This document shows, one piece after another, positions 60,801-62,509 of a DNA stretch of 64,000 bases. Position numbers and translations under genes: made by a program. The notes under the pieces were generated by a model that did not search any database, had not been told where the DNA came from, and worked only from the letters and a program-made list of their open reading frames with translations. Position 1 is the stretch's first letter; the number at the start of each line of letters is the position of its first letter. Origin of the DNA: Archivesica marissinica (taxonomy: Eukaryota > Mollusca > Bivalvia > Venerida > Vesicomyidae); contig CM026401.1 in the NCBI GenBank assembly GCA_014843695.1, positions 30,976,067-31,040,066 on the forward strand, in the 5' to 3' direction.

Positions 60801-62327
60801 CTGGGTGATGGGGGATCCATGTAGGTTGTAGGAATGCTGTGTACCATACAGGGAATGACAGTGTGAAACCAGCTAGGAACCACTTGATGGGGGGATCCAT
60901 GTAGGTTGTAGGAATGCTGTGTAGCATACAGGGAATGTGGAAATGGAACCAGTATAGTCTATACAAATTTATTGAGCTACTGGTTCCTACAACTTATATT
61001 AATCACTCTCGAGACCTCATTCCTGATGGAATCCATCGCCATGAGGGAGAGAGAAGAGGAAATGTGGAATTTAAATGCCTTGCTTAAGGGCACAATCGTA
61101 ACGGCTACTGCTGACAGACCTGGGGTCAATTACATAGCAATGTAATTAATTAAATTACATTTAAATATAAATTCTCATTGGAAAATACCGAATGTATTCA
61201 GACAGATACATATCAACATGTGCAACTTTTGACACTATAATGTACTACCAAATCACGTTTCAGGAGAGAAATGAGACCAAATATGAAAATCAGAAAATGT
61301 TATTTGTTATAATATTCAGTCCTGGTTGCATTTCAGGAACATCAATGTTTCATAAAATGTATCTGTAAGGCCTATCTGTGATTATGATTTACAACATTTT
61401 ATGTAAACCCTCTGGCTATAGATGTACATTTGTTTGTTGAGCCAAATCCATTCATATTAAATTTAAGAGTTACAATTCTGTGTCCAATAAATAGTCTGCC
61501 TGGCACAGGTACATTGTATTATGATAGAAACAATGGCAAGCCATCAATACATATTATACATGATTGTAATTGAATTGTAATTGAAAAGTAATTGTTGATT
61601 ACAGGCATATTTTGAAAGTAATTAATTAAATTACAATTACATGTAATTAAAAAATACTCAATTACAAATTGCATCCAATTACTTTCATTTTTGTAATTAA
61701 TTACTTTGTTCAATTACCCCAGGTCTGACTGCTGGGCACAAACTCCAGGCCTACATATACGTGTATAAAACTTAAAGAACCAACAGAGATTCTTAAAGTA
61801 TAATGAAATAATAGTCTTAGCTGTGCATAGATTCATAGAAAAGTGTAAACGTTTCTAACAATATGTATGTAAACAGGAACTAACTGATGCGTTTGTATAG
61901 TGGTACACCATGAAAACTGTATTTGTTATTTCATCACTTACTACCCCCTCCCATTCCCCGTTTATCTAGCTATAATTCCATACACTTATTATATATTTTG
62001 GTCTTACTACATAATACGTTTACGTCTTAGTCGCCTATAGTGCACACATTTATATATGTAATGGAGATAATCTCAATAAGCTGTAAGCCTTCGATTAAAT
62101 CCATTCTCATTCTGTATACAATTTATATGTACATTATGAATGAATAAATATGTTCAAACCAACACACATTCTTGTATCACATTGTTTTATTTACAGATTT
62201 TGGTATGCCTTTCGAATTACCTGGTACCAAAAAATCATCGTCGTTTACACCGAATGAAGAATCTATGGCTATGATTATGTCCATGGGTTTTAACCGAGAT
62301 CAGGCAATGAAAGCATTAAAAGCTACG
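12769..62327 (+). CDS. USP5: USP5 (isopeptidase T) deubiquitinase, 18 exons, 3' end beyond the window
   Basis: USP5 is a cytosolic/nuclear cysteine protease that cuts unanchored polyubiquitin and recycles monoubiquitin. Joining the 18 exons gives about 697 residues without a stop. Landmarks: cryptic nUBP (1-165); zinc finger UBP with C188, C191, C208, H221, with W198, R210 and F212 in the pocket for the free ubiquitin C terminus; Cys box [10 protein letters not shown] with catalytic C324; QQDAQEFF (416-423); UBA1 (about 607-653); start of UBA2 (about 670-697). Zinc ligands and catalytic Cys are all offset by 11 from human numbering as I recall it (C199, C335). The His box and end of UBA2 must lie downstream. 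The linker between exon 16 and UBA1 is about 40 residues shorter than in the human protein. Start: ATG 12798; the frame stays open upstream to the acceptor, so a few more residues from an unseen exon are possible. Confidence 0.96.
12880..13960. repeat. Intron 1 minisatellite containing the exon 1 donor
   Basis: About 20 units of 49-57 bp follow exon 1. Each carries CTGTAAGTACAT, and several carry CAATCCTGTAAGTACAT. The latter is the last bases of exon 1 plus its 5' splice site, followed by TATAGATCTRTCAGCG and ACCATACACATG. Two unit subtypes (AATCCTG and TTATACTG) are interspersed. Confidence 0.92.
14027..14152 (+). CDS. USP5: USP5 exon 2
   Basis: Acceptor ATTACAG; donor GAG|GTTTGT. Residues 33-74: [17 protein letters not shown] and [10 protein letters not shown], matching the nUBP part of USP5. 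Phase 0 in and out, 42 codons. Confidence 0.94.
14185..18696. repeat. Intron 2 65-bp minisatellite, left block
   Basis: Units of 65 bp with GTTAGTTATATATATGTATG, ACAAGTGCTCCCTCAGTGTG and AGGGGACATGCAATACCAGC. Sub-variants lack CAGT (shorter unit) or carry CTGATG/CTGCTG and GTATGT/GTATAT. About 69 copies before the assembly gap. The same array resumes at 20312 and 21951. Confidence 0.97.
18697..19696. other. Assembly gap of exactly 1000 N
   Basis: The gap interrupts the 65-bp array and is followed by a different 23-bp array. The round length suggests a placeholder, so the true size of the array is unknown. Confidence 0.99.
19697..20298. repeat. 23-bp minisatellite beside the gap
   Basis: About 26 copies of a 23-bp unit (ACATACGACGCTTGCACGTT plus TAT), with variants TATGCGTTGAT and TTTTTACG. 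It lies between the gap and a resumed 65-bp array, so it is an island in that array or a misjoin. Confidence 0.93.
20312..20428. repeat. 65-bp array, short middle block
   Basis: Two copies of the intron 2 unit between the 23-bp array and the second Tc1-like element. Confidence 0.93.
20429..21948 (+). mobile_element. Tc1/mariner-type transposon inserted in the 65-bp array (element 2)
   Basis: Left end TACTGAGTCAAAAAAGAAAC with GATACC continuing; the right end is its inverse (GGTATCGTTTCTTTTTTGAC then TCAGTA). The flanks are GTTATA on the left and TATATATGTATG on the right, so a TA inside an array unit was the target. Termini share ACTGA and AAAAAAGAAAC with element 1. Intact ends and ORF indicate a recent insertion. 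AATAAA precedes the right end. Confidence 0.95.
20730..21743 (+). CDS. Tc1-like transposase, DD34E
   Basis: 337 residues from the ATG at 20730 ([15 protein letters not shown]); the frame is open upstream to 20604, with another ATG at 20640, but the start chosen aligns with the transposase at 492. HTH segments (about 8-45 and 66-112) flank a GRPRVTT linker. The DDE domain has D151 (FSDES), D241 (FQQDNARCH) and E276 ([12 protein letters not shown]), with 34 residues between the last two. No damage is visible. It is more G+C-rich than the surrounding array, as expected for an inserted gene. Confidence 0.95.
   Translation: MPRLNRNRRMRAIGMIDGGLRQRDVANRLGVTRITITRLLRRYRTHGSVDDRPRSGRPRVTTREQDRHIRTSHLRDRFLPATHTAAVTPGMTNNRISAQTVRNWLGERGIRAYRLYVGPILTRRHRDVRREWTTECARWTRLQWNSVMFSDESRFCLRRADGRERVYRRRGERYADACVRQVDLFGGGSVMAWGGITFGSRTELLVVDGNLNAQRYCDEILAPVVVPFFNANRNVTLFQQDNARCHTARISTTLLEQNNIETLPWPALSPDLSPIEHVWDTLDRRVRRRQSVTLNQLRDVLRQEWTHIDQQEIQTLFRSMRRRCIAVRDANGAHTRY
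21951..24480. repeat. 65-bp array, right block
   Basis: About 38 further copies of the intron 2 unit. The units next to the transposon (about 21960-22000 and 22170-22260) are damaged by small deletions; later units are highly uniform. Confidence 0.96.
24499..25381. mobile_element. hAT-like MITE (inverted copy), invaded by another MITE
   Basis: It begins CAGGGCTCATTCTG, with GGAGAAGTGAGAAAGCGCGC, and ends GTCGCCCTCTAGAATGAGCC then CT. This is the reverse of the elements at 12228-12532 and 30450-30722. Its interior is interrupted at 24587-25191. Confidence 0.75.
24587..25191. mobile_element. TTAA-flanked MITE with perfect 18-bp inverted ends
   Basis: TTAA, then AGCAGCATTACATCGTAT at the left and its exact reverse complement, then TTAA, at the right. 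Inside is a hairpin GCCCCTCGCGGGG near 24841-24857, preceded by CTATCTATCTTCCTCTAATG. The same motif with compensating changes recurs at 41530-41580. The terminus lacks the CCC of the other TTAA-MITEs, so it is a different family. Confidence 0.85.
25382..25689. other. Non-coding intron 2 sequence
   Basis: Nothing recognised between the MITE and the next array. Confidence 0.4.
25690..26467. repeat. Intron 2 second minisatellite, 65 bp x 12, from a MITE end
   Basis: The unit starts ATTAACCCTTTCCTTCATAG and runs through AGATTTAGGTTAACATACTA and TATCTCCATACAAA. It equals the first 65 or so bases of the TTAA-MITE at 11107-11465. Units alternate between AAATGGCAGC and AAACGACAGC endings. Confidence 0.93.
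26540..26591 (+). CDS. USP5: USP5 exon 3
   Basis: Acceptor TGTGTTTAG; donor ATAG|GTAAGT. 17 codons plus one base (phase 1): [17 protein letters not shown], aligning with the DPPRKKPTRLAI segment of vertebrate USP5. Confidence 0.9.
26716..28850. repeat. Intron 3 minisatellite, 26 bp x about 80
   Basis: Unit GTCAAGGAGGTGTAAGCTAG then GTTACA, with three recurring switches: GCTAGG/ACTAGG, GTTACA/GCTACA and AGGAGG/ATGATG. Blocks of identical variant order recur (about 27385-27560 and 28555-28730), so the array also grew by multi-unit duplication. Confidence 0.97.
28938..29056 (+). CDS. USP5: USP5 exon 4
   Basis: Acceptor TTAACAG; donor ATT|GTAAGT. Residues 92-131, starting [13 protein letters not shown] and ending PDPDLPEI; completes GVEGG across the junction (phase 1 to phase 0). 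Confidence 0.94.
29057..30078. other. Intron 4, unremarkable part
   Basis: No element or gene recognised; AT-rich single-copy-looking DNA. Confidence 0.4.
30079..30252 (+). mobile_element. SINE family A copy, 5' worn
   Basis: Has TTACGATTGTGCCCTTAGGC, TTCCACATTGCCCCTTCTC, GGCGATGGATTCCA and GTTTCGCAATTGAGCTGAAA. The head is only partly recognisable. Confidence 0.78.
30450..30722. mobile_element. hAT-like MITE
   Basis: Starts CAGGGCTCAGTCTAGAGGGC, ends TTCTGACCTAGAAGGAGCCC then TG. Same family as 12228-12532. No clear 8-bp duplication, because the right flank is the start of a 48-bp array. Confidence 0.75.
30727..31945. repeat. Intron 4 minisatellite, 48 bp x about 25
   Basis: Unit GTGGGAGGTTCATTTCGATG, CCACATTTCCAGTGAGCCCT, GCTGTGTA. 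Because 48 is divisible by three, long open frames run through on both strands (16-residue peptide repeats). None has a start context, codon bias or partner supporting a gene. The unit contains GAGCCCTG, the terminal bases of the adjacent MITE. Confidence 0.95.
32240..32346 (+). CDS. USP5: USP5 exon 5
   Basis: Acceptor TGTTTACAG; donor TCAAA|GTAAGA. Residues 132-166: [16 protein letters not shown], then [10 protein letters not shown], matching vertebrate VRDRVTSAVEAL and WDGEVRQVSK. Phase 2 exit. Confidence 0.92.
32545..33515. repeat. Intron 5 minisatellite, 27-30 bp x about 33
   Basis: Unit GTTGATATTTGGTTCAATAT then TGTGTAG, mixed with a longer form carrying GCGATGATATTTGG. The left part is less regular than the right part. 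Confidence 0.95.
33516..34075. other. Intron 5, unremarkable part
   Basis: No element or gene recognised, apart from a short triplicated GGTCTTCAA near 33650-33672. Confidence 0.4.
34076..34308 (-). mobile_element. SINE family A, full-length
   Basis: Best preserved copy. On the minus strand: AGTCGTGATAGCGCAGTGGA (A box), a stem TTCGC/GCGAA around a loop with CAG at the anticodon position, AGTTCATGCCCC (worn B box), the CCTTAGGCAAGGCATTTAAT block, and a tail GCTAAAATAAATTTGTATA. Confidence 0.88.
34889..35110 (+). mobile_element. SINE family A, ending 31 bp before exon 6
   Basis: Runs from TAGTCATGGTAGCGCATTCA to AAATAAATTTGTATAGACTA. Its tail ends about 31 bases upstream of the exon 6 acceptor, so it probably supplies part of the branch-point region. 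Confidence 0.86.
35142..35377 (+). CDS. USP5: USP5 exon 6 (zinc finger UBP)
   Basis: Acceptor TATTTGTAG; donor GCAG|GTAGGT. Residues 167-245 contain the whole zinc finger: [27 protein letters not shown] and [14 protein letters not shown]188, C191, C208 and H221 bind zinc. This domain binds the free Gly-Gly C terminus of unanchored ubiquitin and activates the enzyme. Confidence 0.97.
35500..38025. repeat. Intron 6 minisatellite, 34 bp x about 74, carrying the exon 7 acceptor
   Basis: Unit GAGAGATCTGTTTGTTTTAG then ATGTGTTTTCCTAT. The real intron 6/exon 7 boundary reads TTTGTTTTAG|ATGTATTTTCCTATGATG, so every unit holds the acceptor plus about 14-16 bases of exon 7, with one consistent difference (GTG for GTA). 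Very low divergence. Confidence 0.97.
38005..38099 (+). CDS. USP5: USP5 exon 7
   Basis: Uses the last TTTTAG of the array; donor AAG|GTACTT. Residues 246-277: [28 protein letters not shown]. Use of any upstream array acceptor would shift the frame and meet TGA at once. Confidence 0.95.
38360..39022. mobile_element. hAT-like MITE with perfect 8-bp duplication
   Basis: Flanked on both sides by CCCATGGG (38352-38359 and 39023-39030). Ends CAGAGCTCTAGATAAG and, inverted, CAGTGCTCTAGATAAG. A 63-codon minus-strand open frame (38517-38708) might be a transposase scrap, but I cannot support it. Confidence 0.9.
39045..39300. repeat. Two short 22-bp arrays
   Basis: About 8 copies of a unit with CCTATATAGACCTGCCCATG, then 3-4 copies with TATATGCAAACAATAC. 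Confidence 0.85.
39360..40215. repeat. Intron 7 minisatellite, 53 bp x about 16
   Basis: Unit CTTGAAACTATTTCCAGCTG, TATGCTTACAGACATTAGCC, TGGTCTTACTTCA. The sequence between the last full unit and exon 8 (CTTGAAGCGTTATTTAGCTG, CGTATG..TTTTAGACA) resembles a worn unit whose CAG|ACA aligns with the acceptor. Confidence 0.93.
40241..40434 (+). CDS. USP5: USP5 exon 8 (catalytic Cys box)
   Basis: Acceptor TTTATTTTAG; donor AGCAG|GTAGTT. Residues 278-341: [39 protein letters not shown]324 is the nucleophile and N319 the likely oxyanion-hole residue. Phase 2 exit. Confidence 0.97.
40530..40795. repeat. Intron 8 first array, 65 bp x 4
   Basis: Unit with CACTGAATTACTGATTCACC, TCTGCTGAGCTTGACCAGAT and ACTAAGTGGATATTTGGC. 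Confidence 0.93.
40835..41320. repeat. Intron 8 second array, 39 bp x about 12
   Basis: Unit GACTTGTACAAGGTATTAAA then TGTATGGAGATTCCTGATG. The unit is 13 codons long, so open frames appear on both strands; these are not genes. Confidence 0.94.
41361..41432 (+). CDS. USP5: USP5 exon 9
   Basis: Acceptor GTATTCACAG; donor CAGAT|GTGAGT. Residues 342-365: [20 protein letters not shown], aligning with vertebrate YVDKLEKIFQNAPTDPTQDF. Confidence 0.93.
41433..41838. other. Intron 9 left part with hairpin motif
   Basis: A short (ATCT)n run leads into TTCCTCTAATGTCGAACCCC and TCACGGGGATGTAG (41530-41580). This is a second copy of the hairpin motif in the MITE at 24587-25191. GTATGGCCTAGGTCAGC-type units near 41780-41825 repeat three times. 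Confidence 0.6.
41840..42540. repeat. Intron 9 minisatellite, 47 bp x about 15, running into the acceptor
   Basis: Unit TACTTTCTTGTAAAGCTGTA, TATAACATGTGTATTTCAAA, TATTACC. The final copy reads to GTGTATTGTAG and is the exon 10 acceptor; its polypyrimidine tract is array sequence. Confidence 0.94.
42545..42617 (+). CDS. USP5: USP5 exon 10
   Basis: Acceptor GTATTGTAG; donor TCG|GTAATT. Residues 366-390: [25 protein letters not shown], matching vertebrate VAKLGHGLLSGEYSKP. Confidence 0.95.
42868..42952 (+). mobile_element. SINE tail fragment
   Basis: CGTCGCTCAAATGGGCAACC, GGTAGTGACTTTAAATAAAC equals the 3' tail of the family B SINE at 6340-6396. Confidence 0.7.
42953..43470. other. Intron 10, mostly unremarkable
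   Basis: A worn minus-strand family A head (GTGATAGAGGTAGCGCG) may lie at 43260-43335; otherwise nothing recognised. Confidence 0.4.
43477..43960. repeat. Intron 10 minisatellite, 90 bp x 5.4
   Basis: Unit ATCTTGCTTGAGTTATCACC, CATTCTTTGTGTTGCTATGT, TACAACATTGGTCTCTGTCA, GATAGATGGCGCATCCTGAA. The three central copies look identical. 90 is divisible by three, which explains open frames on both strands. Confidence 0.95.
43990..44112 (+). CDS. USP5: USP5 exon 11 (QQDAQEFF box)
   Basis: Acceptor CTGTTACAG; donor GAG|GTAATT. Residues 391-431: [38 protein letters not shown]. Phase 0 on both sides. Confidence 0.96.
44134..44348 (-). mobile_element. SINE family A copy
   Basis: Minus-strand copy with GTGATAGCGCAGTGGTAGCG head, CCGTAGGCAAGGCACATAAA block and TTTTAGCTCGATAACC tail. 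Its head end continues into a tandem array. Confidence 0.82.
44330..44665. repeat. 72-bp array made from a SINE head, about 4.5 copies
   Basis: Each unit holds GCGACCTGAAGCGAACGCGC and TACCACTGCGCTATCATGAC (the SINE tRNA-like head, inverted) plus TCTCGAATGAACTAGACTGT and AATGCATGCAAA (flanking DNA). The SINE/flank boundary was therefore amplified. Confidence 0.92.
44728..45080 (+). mobile_element. SINE family C with Leu/Ser-type tRNA-like head
   Basis: A box GTGATCGAGTGG, B box CGTTCGAATCC about 50 bases later, then a body with GTGTGCCCGTCCATGCCTGC and GGACATCCGGGGTCTTCCTC, and a tail CATTATGAATGAATAAATAT. The tail recurs at 62093-62161. Confidence 0.8.
45144..45297 (+). CDS. USP5: USP5 exon 12
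   Basis: Acceptor CTCACACACAG; donor AAAG|GTACAT. Residues 432-482: [48 protein letters not shown] second copy of the exon end and a second potential donor lie 51 bp downstream (45348/45349); using it would add 17 residues in frame with no stop. Confidence 0.95.
45261..45350. repeat. 51-bp array, first two copies (exon 12 end and its duplicate)
   Basis: The first copy is the end of exon 12 (GGCTTGCCTATCTCAATGGA, CATGGTGACAAACAAAG|GTA). The second is the same sequence after CATATATCCAT. The array is then cut at about 45351 by a 4.4-kb insertion and resumes at 49726. Confidence 0.93.
46599..46616. promoter_or_regulatory. Perfect 18-bp palindrome
   Basis: CACGACGTGCACGTCGTG is fully self-complementary and lies 1.1 kb upstream of the MULE ORF, in a stretch richer in G+C than its surroundings. 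A regulatory or transposase-binding role is speculative. Confidence 0.4.
47640..47720 (+). mobile_element. SINE/LINE-type 3' tail just upstream of the MULE gene
   Basis: GCTCGCCCATATGGTTTACC, GGTGGCGAGGGTAAATAAAC then (ATC)n closely resembles the tail of family B SINEs (CATATGGGCAACCGGTAGCG). It suggests that a retroposon ends here. Confidence 0.6.
47735..49132 (+). CDS. MULE transposase with FLYWCH zinc finger
   Basis: 465 residues from ATG 47735 (AAAATGG context) to TGA 49130-49132. An N-terminal FLYWCH-type finger (Y25, W39, C41, C46, H64, H66) would bind DNA. The MULE domain has D195 (YMDGTF), D261 (IMMDFETA) and E379 ([12 protein letters not shown]), plus the CFFHFTQ segment (282-288) typical of Mutator-like transposases. 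No stop or frameshift, so it may be functional or domesticated. AATAAA follows at about 49141. It lies on the same strand as USP5, within intron 12 of the gene order (between exons 12 and 13). Many animal genomes carry similar FLYWCH-MULE proteins. Confidence 0.92.
   Translation: MANALVNIRFIENSRGSQTLVLNGYMYSLKTRKRECRYWNCVNKACNAKINTKNELPTKIADEHNHPRDDSRIVAADIMSGVRKQVRGSTQPVPSIYNDMLADTRSIEWDNSTQEVVANLPTFYEAKSSLYRQRSKTRPVLPKTRADVNLEGKWIESLAGEPFLIANDGDVARMLIFATVDNLAQLSTAETWYMDGTFYASPSYFYQLYTIHAMIDGYMCPLVYGLLPNKQQTMYTRFFTLIQNFAREHNIPLSPETIMMDFETAAWRAVSIVFVGVQVRGCFFHFTQCMWRKVQYCGLVADFKDNEEVKKLVLRASVLPLVPLASVEDVWFQTLEECDNDSVPVSKFKDYVTEQWVEGDRRSWNHYENDGPRTTNHVEGWHHKINNQLRHCHPNIYTLIDLVQKEQAANEAKLFQHANGGKQRPRKRVYREREQMLIRLKHQLRTGDMDIMTYVDAASHLVKLK
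49726..52435. repeat. 51-bp minisatellite, main block, about 50 copies of the exon 12 end plus donor
   Basis: Each 51-bp unit contains GGCTTGCCTATCTCAATGGA and CATGGTGACAAACAAAGGTA (the last 35 or so bases of exon 12 and its donor) plus AACACTATCCAT or close variants. The unit is 17 codons, so frames encoding [11 protein letters not shown] repeats stay open for more than 500 codons. Copies beyond about 52200 decay. Confidence 0.97.
52450..52915. repeat. 19-bp minisatellite, about 24 copies, running into the exon 13 acceptor
   Basis: Two 19-bp subunits (GTTGATCTGTATGATAACA and GTTGATCTCTATAGTAATA) occur in AB and AAB order. The last copy becomes GTTGATCTCTGTGATATTTT then CAG, the exon 13 acceptor. 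Confidence 0.93.
52926..52983 (+). CDS. USP5: USP5 exon 13
   Basis: Acceptor GATATTTTCAG; donor ACAAT|GTATGT. Residues 483-501: [19 protein letters not shown]. Corresponds to the charged, poorly conserved insert of vertebrate USP5. Phases (1 in, 2 out) fit both neighbours. Confidence 0.9.
53010..55225. repeat. 43-bp minisatellite, about 51 copies, starting next to the exon 13 donor
   Basis: Unit TTCTGTTCATAAGAGGTCTG, TGCTTAGTTTGTTTACATGT, TTG. The first worn unit starts within about 20 bases of the donor. Many units read AAGAGGTATGTG, which matches a 5' splice site consensus. Confidence 0.96.
55250..55500 (-). mobile_element. SINE family D
   Basis: On the minus strand: GTCCGATTAGCGCGCTCGC, B box GGGTTCGATCCTC, then GGTGGGTTTTCTCTGGGTAC and TCCGGTTTCCTCCCAC, a tail motif common in marine-invertebrate retroposons as I recall, ending TTACAATCATTGTAAAAT-like. 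Confidence 0.75.
55573..55695 (+). CDS. USP5: USP5 exon 14
   Basis: Acceptor ATTTTTCAG; donor AACAA|GTATGC. Residues 502-542: [40 protein letters not shown], aligning with vertebrate VPFSSCLEAYGAPEQVDDFW. Confidence 0.93.
55696..56133. other. Intron with imperfect long duplication
   Basis: AATCATCTTCTCAGAAACCA and CACAATRTCCAGAGC recur three times at about 120-bp spacing, each with a CAG that could serve as a decoy acceptor. Confidence 0.6.
56134..56307. mobile_element. Small MITE-like element
   Basis: TTCAAACCTGTGTTA at the left and its approximate inverse (TAAGACAGGTTTGAA) at the right; the interior repeats TTAAGCAGCCA four times. Family unknown. Confidence 0.5.
56365..56453 (+). CDS. USP5: USP5 exon 15
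   Basis: Acceptor ACTTTCAG; donor CTAG|GTCAGA (weaker than the others). Residues 543-572: [29 protein letters not shown], matching vertebrate ATTRFASFPDYLVIQIKKFT and DWVPKKLD. Confidence 0.95.
56555..56742. mobile_element. TTAA-flanked MITE
   Basis: Begins TTAACCTGTCAATCACGG and ends GGCAGGTTACGGGTTAA. The interior (GCATAGAGCCAGATCAGACG, GATCTGGATCTATGTTGTTT) matches the TTAA-MITE at 4928-5172. Confidence 0.75.
56840..56914. repeat. Short duplication at the exon 16 acceptor
   Basis: ACACATGTCTCATTATGCAT then GTTGTGT occurs twice; the second copy runs into the acceptor (TTGTGTTTTGACAG). Confidence 0.75.
56915..57016 (+). CDS. USP5: USP5 exon 16
   Basis: Acceptor TTTTGACAG; donor CAAG|GTAAAC. 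Residues 573-606: [34 protein letters not shown], matching vertebrate ELDISQLRGTGLQPGEEELP. Phase 1 on both sides. Confidence 0.95.
57117..57940. mobile_element. hAT-like MITE with perfect 8-bp duplication
   Basis: Flanked by GTTAAAAT at 57109-57116 and 57941-57948. Ends TCGGGATGGCAA and, inverted, TAGGGATGGCAA. Subterminal TTGAATATTCGAATATTCG-type motifs occur at both ends. Contains an 18-bp array (AATAATAACATTACATTT) at about 57640-57740. Confidence 0.9.
58150..58250. repeat. 23-bp array, 4 copies
   Basis: Unit GGAGAGTTGCATGGAAAATG then GTT. Confidence 0.85.
58338..58558 (-). mobile_element. SINE family A copy
   Basis: Minus-strand copy with GCGCAGTGGTAGCGAGTTCG head, TCCATCCGGAATGAGGTCTT block and TTTCGCAATCGAGCTAAATC tail. 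A short deletion removes the GGCAAGGCA block. Confidence 0.82.
58700..58772. mobile_element. 3' end of a second GGGATGGCAA-type MITE
   Basis: TATTCGAATATGACTT, TTTGAATATTCAAACACTTG and TTGCCATCCCTAG repeat the right end of the element at 57117-57940. The proline-coding array starts directly after it. Confidence 0.7.
58785..59220. repeat. 12-bp array (PPPV-coding), about 36 copies
   Basis: Unit CCAGTACCACCT with CCAGTAACACCT and CCAGTATCACCT variants. One + frame reads (PPPV)n and stays open through to exon 17 (58731-59448). No acceptor gives that frame in phase with exon 16, whose phase-1 exit would lead to a stop, so I treat it as intronic. Confidence 0.88.
59308..59448 (+). CDS. USP5: USP5 exon 17 (UBA1)
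   Basis: Acceptor GAAATTATTTCAG; donor GCAG|GTATGT. Residues 607-653: [40 protein letters not shown], a complete ubiquitin-associated domain (MGFP loop). Phase 1 on both sides, so it joins exon 16 directly, leaving a much shorter linker than in vertebrates. Confidence 0.95.
59373..60950. repeat. Intron 17 array: tandem copies of the UBA1 exon end plus donor, about 19 units
   Basis: The first unit is the last 76 bases of exon 17 plus GTATGTTGTAGC. Five further 88-bp copies look identical, then about 13 copies of roughly 80 bp decay progressively (CATATGG deleted, GTATGT changed to GTAGGT, CCATAC to GCATAC). Read in frame, each copy ends in AGML-stop, so only the first donor supports the USP5 frame. 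Confidence 0.97.
60955..61765 (-). mobile_element. SINE family A copy split by a MITE
   Basis: Left part 60955-61106 (TATACAAATTTATT to CACAATCGTAACGG) and right part from 61728 (CTGCTGGGCACAAACTCC). The break is at 61107-61114/61728-61735. Confidence 0.82.
61115..61727. mobile_element. hAT-like MITE inside a SINE
   Basis: Ends CAGACCTGGGGT, perfectly inverted over 12 bp; flanks ACTGCTGA (61107-61114) and ACTGCTGG (61728-61735), 7 of 8 identical. The interior is AT-rich, with many TAATTAAATTACA runs near both ends. Confidence 0.92.
61766..62092. other. Intron 17, unremarkable part
   Basis: No gene or known element seen. Confidence 0.4.
62093..62161 (+). mobile_element. Tail of SINE family C
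   Basis: ATCCATTCTCATTCTGTATA, then CATTATGAATGAATAAATAT, matching 44999-45072. Confidence 0.7.
62197..62327 (+). CDS. USP5: USP5 exon 18 (start of UBA2)
   Basis: Acceptor TATTTACAG; donor ACG|GTAAGA. Residues 654-697: [44 protein letters not shown]. The first two thirds of UBA2 (MGFNRDQA). The remaining UBA2, the catalytic His region and the C terminus must lie 3' of the window. Confidence 0.95.
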
Positions 62328-62339
62328 GTAAGAGTAACG

Positions 62340-62480
62340 ATGCACAAAAGATGTACGTTCATGCTATGTCTGTAAGTCCACTTAAACTATGCCTGTAAGT
62401 CCACGTAAACTATGCCTGTAAATACACGTAAACTATGTCTGTAAGTCCACTTAAACTATGCCTGTAAGTCCAAATGTCTG
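62340..62480. repeat. 25-bp array downstream of exon 18
   Basis: About 5 copies with TGTAAGTCCACTTAAACTAT; each carries CTGTAAGT, a 5' splice site-like string. Confidence 0.8.
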
Positions 62481-62509
62481 TAAATACATGTAGAGAATAT
62501 GTGTACCTC

